From Heterodera schachtii (lineage: Eukaryota; Nematoda; Chromadorea; Rhabditida; Heteroderidae): a stretch of DNA of 64,000 bases. The DNA lies in assembly GCA_023374025.1 (NCBI GenBank), contig SIJG01000055.1, positions 1 to 64,000 on the forward strand. The letters run 5' to 3'. Positions 57,570 through 64,000 of the stretch are shown piece by piece (positions within the stretch are counted from its first letter, which is position 1; the number at the start of each line of letters is the position of its first letter). A program made the translations under genes and the position numbers. Below the pieces are notes generated by a model. That model searched no databases. It was not told the DNA's origin and saw only the letters and a list, made by a program, of their open reading frames with translations.

Positions 57570-59230
57570 ATGTTTAATTCGCCTCCGTTTTTTGGTCCAT
57601 CGCCGGCGAATGGCGCCCAACGGCGGGCGACGGACGATCATTACGACATTCCATGGGAGTTCAAAAATCGGGCGTTGGCAGCGGTGGTTGGCCAACAATT
57701 TCAGAACAAAAAGAGAAGCGAAAAGGCGGCCGAAGTGCCAAAAGAAAGGGCCGAAAATGAAACGGTAAAAAAAAAAAAAAAGGGGGAGACGGAATGCCAA
57801 ATAATGCCAAAATCAAAGGGACAATTTGAACAGCAAAATGTGCGCAAAAGGCTGAGTTTTCCGCAGGCGATTTGCAACAACGCCCTGCGCAAAAAACTGA
57901 TGGGAAACGGCGCCGGGGAAAGGGCGCGGGAACAGCGCAAAAAGGCGCCGGACGCAAATTCCAACGGAACGGCGCCGGGGACAGTGCCGGCAAACGAACA
58001 ATTCCAATTCATACAAAAGCCAACCGCAGCAACAGTCAGTCGAACAAACAAAAGACATTTGGCAAATTTAGGGAATGGGCCTTAGGAACAGTTAATTGTC
58101 ATTATCATTCATTAGGAAATTATTTGGCACCATTAAATTTTGGCAAACCCCGGGGGTCGTTTCATTTTGGCTATCAATCCCCAATTTTGATCTTCGATTT
58201 TGCCAAATCTCTTTCTGTCTCCCATTTTCCTCCCCCTCCTCTCTTTGTGCCGTTCTCCCATTTTCCACTTTTTGTGCCAATTTCAGTCGTTTTTCGACTT
58301 CCCCCAAATGGCGTCTCTTCTTCCGCGTGCTCCCCCGTGCTTCTCTCCGTCCTCCTCCGCCTCCCCTTCCGCTTCTTCCTCCTCTGCTGAAAGTGTTTCT
58401 GCCATTCCTCAAAATGTTCGTCCGTCCGTTCCGTCCCATCGCCACGGAGAGACGCCGCCGCACCAAACGAACGAACGGCGCCAATCGCCGCGCAAATGCA
58501 AAAGACCGTCGGCGGAGCAGCCGAACGGCACGTCGTCATCATGTGATGCGATAGCCAATAGCAAAACACAGCTGCGCAATTATCCAATGGTGGAGATGCC
58601 GGCGAATGCCAAAGCAAAAGAAGTGAGAGGAAAGTGCCATGGAAATTTACCAATTCATGCGTAACTCTCTCTCTCTCTCTCTGTCTCTACAAAATGGTTT
58701 CTATCGTACCCCACCCTTCTCAAAGGTAACATCGCTTTGCCAGCGGCGCCACTGTCCGCCGGCGCTGGAGGAGTTGGACAATTTGGTGCATGAGAAGTTG
58801 GACCGGTGTCAGTCTGAACAAATTCTGAGCAAGATGAATCTCGGCGCGCATTTGCTAAGGCGAAGGCCCGACCGAAACTTGGCATTGTCCTTCAGGGCAA
58901 AAGAAGGCAATTAGACACGCAGAGATTTAATTAGATGAGAGTAATCCCATGCTTTTTCAGGTGTTTTGCACATAAAACTCGAGTTCCACCAAGGCGAATG
59001 GATTCTCGGCGACGGACCGTACGGAAATTTTGGGCCAATTAAACAAAGCGGGATTCAATTAAAATGGGCTATTCGATAATTATCATTTTAATTGCAGGCG
59101 CTTCCCCAACGTCCACGAAATGCTTCGCGCCTATCGCCGTAAAGTGCTGCCGGTGCGCGGCGCCGAAAAAATTCGCCTTGGCGTTCTGCTAAAGCCGTCG
59201 GATTTTCCCGGGGGCCTTTTGCTGCTTTGA
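57570..59230 (+). CDS. SHB/SHD/SHE/SHF-family SH2 adaptor
   Basis: Phosphotyrosine adaptor, about 384 residues in five exons: 57570-58034, 58287-58622, 58744-58906, 58961-59018, 59098-59230 (stop TGA). Near the N-terminus is DDHYDIPWEFKNR, the YDxPWE(F/W)K motif of the SHB family. The middle is basic, then Ser/Pro-rich (SPSSSASPSASSSSAESVSA). The C-terminus is an SH2 domain: KLDRCQSEQILSKMNLGAHL, LRRRPDRNLALSFRAKEG, VLHIKLEFHQGEWILGDG, FPNVHEMLRAYRRKVLPVRG, AEKIRL; the last block matches the SHB-type RKLPIKGAE end. The phosphotyrosine-binding Arg is kept in HLLRRR (for FLVR). The usual WYHG start is replaced by LVHE. The third intron is GC-AG (GAAG then GCAATT). Confidence 0.85.
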
Positions 59231-59420
59231 CTGTCCGACGGCGGCGTTTCCTCGTCCAAATGATCAAAAAAACATATAAATGATTGTGATGTACATATGT
59301 ATACATTTTATAATCGGAAATGATATATAATTGTGATTTATTGGACATTGTCTTTGAAAAATAACTGCGATTTTTTGGAATTATGCTTTAATCCGAGTAA
59401 ATTGTTGGTAAAATAGCATG

Positions 59421-59523
59421 TACCGTATTTACTGAATTAGAGCCCCCCTCTGAAATAAAGCCCCCCTTTTTGAGGGGGTTGTAAAATTGAAACCCCCGGG
59501 GCTCTAATTCAATAAATACGGTA
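59421..59523. mobile_element. 103-bp TACCGTATTTA inverted-repeat element
   Basis: TACCGTATTTACTGAATTAG at 59421 is inverted at the right end (CTAATTCAATAAATACGGTA, ending 59523); the interior is GAGCCCCCC / GGGGGG hairpin sequence. TA at both borders fits a Tc1/mariner-type TA target. Non-coding. Confidence 0.75.
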
Positions 59524-60200
59524 AATAATAACACTAAGACGAATATGAACAGATAATGAAGAAAAGAAAGAGAGCGAAAAAGAGTGGGATCAAATTCATT
59601 AAATTACCAATTTTAATTAAAAGTGCCGTTGAAAATATTAAAATACAAATAAACACTGTGTCCATTTATTGCCATTTCCTTTTTTGTTATTTTTCAAAAT
59701 ATGATTTTTCCCCATTTTACAACAAAACAGCGGAGTTTATGCTGCTAAATTAGCTGATTATCTGTCCTTCTCCCAAACGCTTCTCTGTCCAAATTAGGCT
59801 GCTCCGAAGTCTCTGCCATTTTGCCAAATTTGCCGATGCCCTCGGGCAAAGAATTAATCCTTCGGCATTTCGGCCGCCTTAATCTCGCCAAAGGGCATTT
59901 CACTTCTCCCCCGCTTCGCTTCCATTGCTCCCGTCGTTGTGACAATTCGACCCAATGCATTTTTTGGCTATTACGCCGGGGGGGGGGCAAAGGAAGGGAA
60001 AAAAGTTCAGAAATTGAAAAAGTAATCGCCGGAGGGGGAGCCAGAAAGAACGATCCAAAAACACTGATTAATTTATTCAAATATCACAAAATATGACTAT
60101 GTTTATGAGATCTACTTTTTGTTTAATTTAAAATAATTTTGCTGTGTAAAAGCATAAATTCCCTAATTATTCGCTAATTCTGTCCTTTGTTTCTTTGCCA
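59524..60200. other. Spacer upstream of the LRR gene
   Basis: AT-rich with a GC-richer part at 59815-60040 that is open on both strands (plus LPNLPMPSGKELILRHFGRL; minus KMAETSEQPNLDREAFGRRT). No start, splice partner or domain supports either; a small unannotated exon is possible. Confidence 0.35.
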
Positions 60201-62779
60201 ATGAATTTGCGCTCCCTTTGCTTCGTTGGCATTCTTTCGCTTCTTTTTTCATTGTGCCGTCCCTTTTTGACCGACCTTCGCCATTGGTCTTACGACAGAG
60301 TTGGCACTTTTTTGCCAATTTGTCGCGTTTGTTTGTGCACGCGACAAAACGGCGTGGAGTGTGTGCCGCGCCGGGAGGGCGAAAAGTTTCAGCTGAGGGA
60401 AGTGAGTCACCCATTAATTTTGGCACAATATTATCCCTTTTTTCCCATTTTTTTTTGTCATTTTCGGTGCTTTTGCCGCGTTGGGCCGATTCTCTGTCTT
60501 TTGTCAATCTTTCGTTCTCCGCCTTTCCGCTTTTGGCAACTGCGCCTCGCATTCGTCAACTTCAGCTCCGCCACTGTGCCATCGATGCTCCAATCTCTCC
60601 GTCGGCATTTTTGCCGTTTCACTCCTTGGAAAGTTTCCATTTGACGGATTGTCGTCTAATGGGTCGTGACAACACATTGCCTCCAGCATTGTTCAGACCA
60701 TTGGACAAATTGCGCGAATTGTTCCTGTCGGGCAGCGGACTTCGAACCGTACGCATTGAAATTGGTGGGTACGTACAGTTCGACGTTGGCATGAAGATTT
60801 TTTATATAATTGTAGGCTTATTAAAGGACCGAAATTAAGCTAGCCAATGACCAAGGCTTAATCAGTTAAGCAGGACCAATTCTCGACCGATTGGACCTGA
60901 GCCGAAACCGATTATGCCCTTCTCGAATAAATTCAAACGACACTTTCGGCATCGAATGGCCTCCGGCGAGACAACTGAGCCTTGAAAATGCCAATGTGTT
61001 GGAACTGAACAGCACACATTGGACATTTGGGGAAGTCAAAGTCGAACAACAGCAGAAGGTGCCTGATAATTAATTGCTTAATCATAGCAAATTCATTTGA
61101 TCAGCTTAACATTTCACTAAAAACGGTGGAGTGCCATGTGCCAATTACTGAGAGCCATTGGCAGGCGTTTGAACAGCTCCGAATTGGAGGGAAACCACGC
61201 ACTTCGACTACACCCTTCTGTACTGCCACGGTATCTGCTTAATGCCGACAAATAACAGATAATTATGTCAATTGGGCGGATTATAAATTAATTGGCTAAT
61301 TAAATGCCACTTACTCACTGCCGTTGATTTGCATTTGCATTTATGCCTACAATTAGACTGCTCACTCTTCATCATTTGGACTTTTCCGATGCCGCGTCCG
61401 TGCCGGAAGAATTGTTTTTGGAATGGACACGACACGCGGAAACGCAATGGCATCACATTGGGCTGAGAAGAGCAAAAATCAAAGCCAAAGCTGGTGCTGA
61501 TCAGCCAAATCTGCGCCAAAATCAGTGGACATTTTGCTCAACCAAATTGGAATGGTTGGACATTTCGGAAATGGGCGGCATTGGTAATGAATTAGTAATT
61601 AATTAATTGGGGAAAAGGCAGCAACAAAAAACAGCTGAAGTCGGCACATTACGACTGGACGGATGCGCTCAGCTCAAATGGCTTTATGCGGACGCAAATG
61701 CCCTGGGGGACATTCGCATCGGCGACTCGGGCCCCGTGGCGCTTCTGTCTTTGTCCGCACGCGACAACCGCCTTCGCCGTTGGCCAGCGGGTCTGTTGCG
61801 CTCGGCTCGCTCTTTGTCGTCCGTTCAGTTGGCCAACAATTCCATCGCGCGACTGCCGCCCGAACTTTTCGAGCAGTACACGCAGCTGAACTCGTTGGAC
61901 CTATCGCAAAATGCATTCCATCACTTCCATTTTGGCGATTCGTCCCATCAGCAGCAGACCACTCTCATGTTTCTCAACCTCAGCCAAAACCGACTCCGTT
62001 CCGTTGCACTCCCAACACTGTCCAGTCTGACCGTCTTGGACCTGTCGGACAACATTTTGACGCAGTTCGCCTCTTTGAGTTCGCTGCCCTCCCTGGAGCA
62101 TCTCCACCTGAGTGGGAACGCGGGCATTCGTCTGACCATCGCAGCGGAACATCCCGCGCTCCTTCGGCTTCACTTAGCCAACTGTTCTCTTACGAAAATG
62201 CCCGATTTGAGTCGGCTAATCGCACTCCAAGAATTGGATTTACGTGCCAATGGGTACGGTTGTTTTCATTGGTTTGCTTTTAATTGTTTTGGCACAGTCT
62301 CGAGTCAGTGCCGGGCCATTGGCTGCCTTCGCGCGGAGTCAATGCGTTGGACGTCGAGGCGAACGCTCTGCGGGAATTGGGCTGGGATTGGCGAGCCGAA
62401 CAATTGGTCGCGTTGCGCGAATTGCGCGCCGTGGGAAATCCATGGGAATGCGCGTGCGAATTCGCACCACCGGTGATGAAGCAAATGTTAACCCCACAAA
62501 CACAGCAAACGACCGTAAGAGCAGCAACAGAGGGAAAAGTCGGACTTTGGCCATTCCCACGGCTTATGACCCCCCGGGGGGCTTTTGGGAGAATGGCACT
62601 CACTTTTCCAAAAGGAATTGACCAAATGCGAACCAATGAACGAATGCCATTCGAACATTTTCAGAATCAAAGGACACTTTTCTGTGGGGGGAAATGCCCA
62701 CGCGGAGACAAACACAGAAAAGTTGAGAATGAGCACAGAGAAGCAGCAGAACAGCAGCAAAACGGTAGTTATTAATTAA
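60201..62779 (+). CDS. Leucine-rich-repeat extracellular protein / receptor
   Basis: Start ATG 60201 gives a signal peptide (MNLRSLCFVGILSLLFSLCR). An LRRNT-type cysteine cluster follows (ICRVCLCTRQNGVECV) and a donor at 60402. Later exons carry LRRs: APRIRQLQLRHCAI, FHSLESFHLTDCRL, LDKLRELFLSGSGLRT, LDRLDLSRNRL, VEQQQK-LNISLKTVECHV, VRLDGCAQLKWLYADANAL-like, LSSVQLANNSIARLPPELF, LNSLDLSQNAFHHFHF, LMFLNLSQNRLRSVALP, LTVLDLSDNILTQFASL, LEHLHLSGNAGIRL, LLRLHLANCSLTKMPD and LQELDLRANG. An LRRCT starts with GNPWECACEFAPP near 62440. The 3' end is unclear: frames run to 62775 or 62779, and a membrane-spanning frame follows at 62790. Family: nematode LRR surface proteins; ligand unknown. Confidence 0.8.
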
Positions 62780-62789
62780 CTAATTGGGC

Positions 62790-62957
62790 TTTTATTTTAC
62801 ATTTGCTTTGCTGCCTCCGTTTGCGCTTATCGGCGCCACTTTCGTCGGCATTTATTTGTTAGTGCGCGGATCTGTGAAAAGGGAATGGCGCCGCCATTCT
62901 TTCGTTTCTTCGCATTTCGCTTATCGGCGAGTTCAGTCGGATGGAGAAGCAATTTGA
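62790..62957 (+). other. Open frame for a transmembrane helix and short tail
   Basis: 56 codons encode FYFTFALLPPFALIGATFVG, IYLLVRG and a basic tail ending RVQSDGEAI, stop 62955-62957. This is what an LRR receptor would need after its LRRCT. No AG acceptor lies between the in-frame stop just upstream (62781-62783) and the frame's first codon, so the link to the LRR gene is not established. Confidence 0.4.
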
Positions 62958-63892
62958 GAAAACAAAGAAAAGAAAGTGTTGAAGGGAATGATCATTGATT
63001 ATGTTAACTGATCAATCCATTCACATGACAAATTTTTAATTCCTCACTAAAATTAACAAAAATTGACAATTTTTAATAATTCATTATTTTAGAAGGAATT
63101 TTTAAATTTTTTAAATGATCTCTTCATTCTATGAAAATAGTTAATTTAAGAAATATTACTTATTGAAATTTTTGTGTCTTCTGAAGCTTTAACAATAATA
63201 ATAATAATAAAGGCCCTTTTTATGCCAAAAACAACATCAATTATTTTGCAGAAATATCCAAAAAAACTCATTAGTCTCAAAGAAAATTGCAAATGATCTT
63301 TATTGCCTTCACCAAAAGAACACTGTCAAATGGGCTCACAATAAAACAAAAAAAGGAGGAATTTATGTTGGAAAATATTTCACAAATTCAGCCCATTACA
63401 AAACGAAGAATTCGGAAATATACAAAAATAACGGAATTTTAGGCTAATTAAAGGGAGGGAAATGGCGCTTGATTTCTTTGAAATATTTCAAATATCAAAA
63501 AGAAAACCAGCGCTTTTCCAGAAAAGTAAATGCCACGAAAATAAATTAAAAAAGAGAAAATAATTTTCATTATTTTTTATTGGCTTTGATTTTAATAGTA
63601 GTCACAATAAACAATCGGCGGATGGAGGGAGGGGATGAGATTACTGGGATTTTTGATAACAAATGTATTGATCATTAATAGATATAATCACAATAAATAC
63701 TAAACGTACGAAGCACAAATGAACTGACAACGAATGACAAAAAAATAAAATTAAATTAGAAAATGGAAAAGTCCGACAAAAAATGAAGAAATAAATGGTC
63801 AATACAAATTATGAACGGAAGGGCAGCAGTGAATCAATGCTCGGCCTTCCGAAATTGGCATTAAAACAGAAAACGCACTCATTAGTTAGAAA
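62958..63892. other. AT-rich spacer between convergent genes
   Basis: Includes (AAT)n near 63193-63209. Probably 3' untranslated sequence of the LRR gene and of the minus-strand gene entering from the right. No other feature seen. Confidence 0.45.
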
Positions 63893-63982
63893 TTAGTGAA
63901 TTCCCTTCACCACAGTCAAAAGGGTCTGCTTGGTATTTGCGGTCTCTCCGGAATTCGCGGTTTGTTCACATCGTTGGCATGT
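63893..63982 (-). CDS. 3'-terminal exon of an unidentified gene
   Basis: Minus-strand acceptor TTTGCTCAG precedes an open exon encoding TCQRCEQTANSGETANTKQT, LLTVVKGIH and stop TAA at 63893-63895. Codon composition is coding-like. The gene continues beyond the window, so it cannot be identified. Confidence 0.5.
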   Translation of the reverse strand, partial: TCQRCEQTANSGETANTKQTLLTVVKGIH

Positions 63983-64000
63983 CTGAGCAAAGAAATGGTG

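Overview
The window reads as nuclear DNA of a nematode. The evidence is multi-exon genes with short introns (many 45-90 bp), TTTCAG-like acceptors sometimes placed directly before an ATG (trans-splicing style), GC-AG introns, and best-recognised genes that match nematode family members: a LIM-4 type LIM-homeobox gene, an importin alpha-3 (IMA-3) type gene and a divergent AMPK gamma. Poly-G/poly-C tracts, AT-rich spacers and abundant short palindromic elements make a plant-parasitic cyst-type nematode (Heterodera/Globodera) my best guess; that last step is inference.

Layout. 0.7-4.6 kb: an unrecognised multi-exon plus-strand gene with two transposon insertions in introns. 6.2-12.8 kb: three closely packed minus-strand genes in the order RYBP-like, SNRNP40 (U5 snRNP 40K), importin alpha, with gaps of 188 and 288 bp, an operon-like arrangement. 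10.84-20.88 kb: a 3.35-kb segment present three times in tandem. Each copy holds a full RYBP-like gene plus the 5' part of SNRNP40; only the copy at 9.7-11.6 kb keeps the whole SNRNP40 gene. 20.7-22.1 kb: palindromic MITE-like elements. 22.7-25.6 kb: LIM-homeobox gene (minus). 26-36 kb: mostly low-complexity spacer with a few unassigned exons on both strands. 37.2-39.2 kb: a plus-strand gene with a leucine-heptad coiled coil, one intron of which is an 18-bp minisatellite. 39.9-40.3 kb: a small two-exon gene. 40.9-44.3 kb: AMPK gamma (minus). 45.2-46.0 kb: His/Gln/Pro-rich N-terminal exons of an unassigned minus gene. 49.6-50.7 kb: complex I subunit NDUFA8 (minus). 52.8-53.6 kb: dual-specificity phosphatase (minus). 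57.6-59.2 kb: SHB-family SH2 adaptor (plus). 60.2-62.8 kb: leucine-rich-repeat surface protein (plus). The last 110 bp hold the 3' exon of one more minus-strand gene.

The most notable items are the tandem RYBP/SNRNP40 array with a transposon-palindrome breakpoint; several MITE families with exact 8-bp target duplications (hAT-like); two conserved genes needing a non-AG 3' splice site; NDUFA8 lacking exactly the inner cysteine pair of its first CX9C domain; and an AMPK gamma whose fourth CBS motif lacks the conserved His-Arg nucleotide contact. I did not find a wholly new multi-gene system. Exon boundaries were read by eye from splice signals and reading frame, so single-exon errors are possible.
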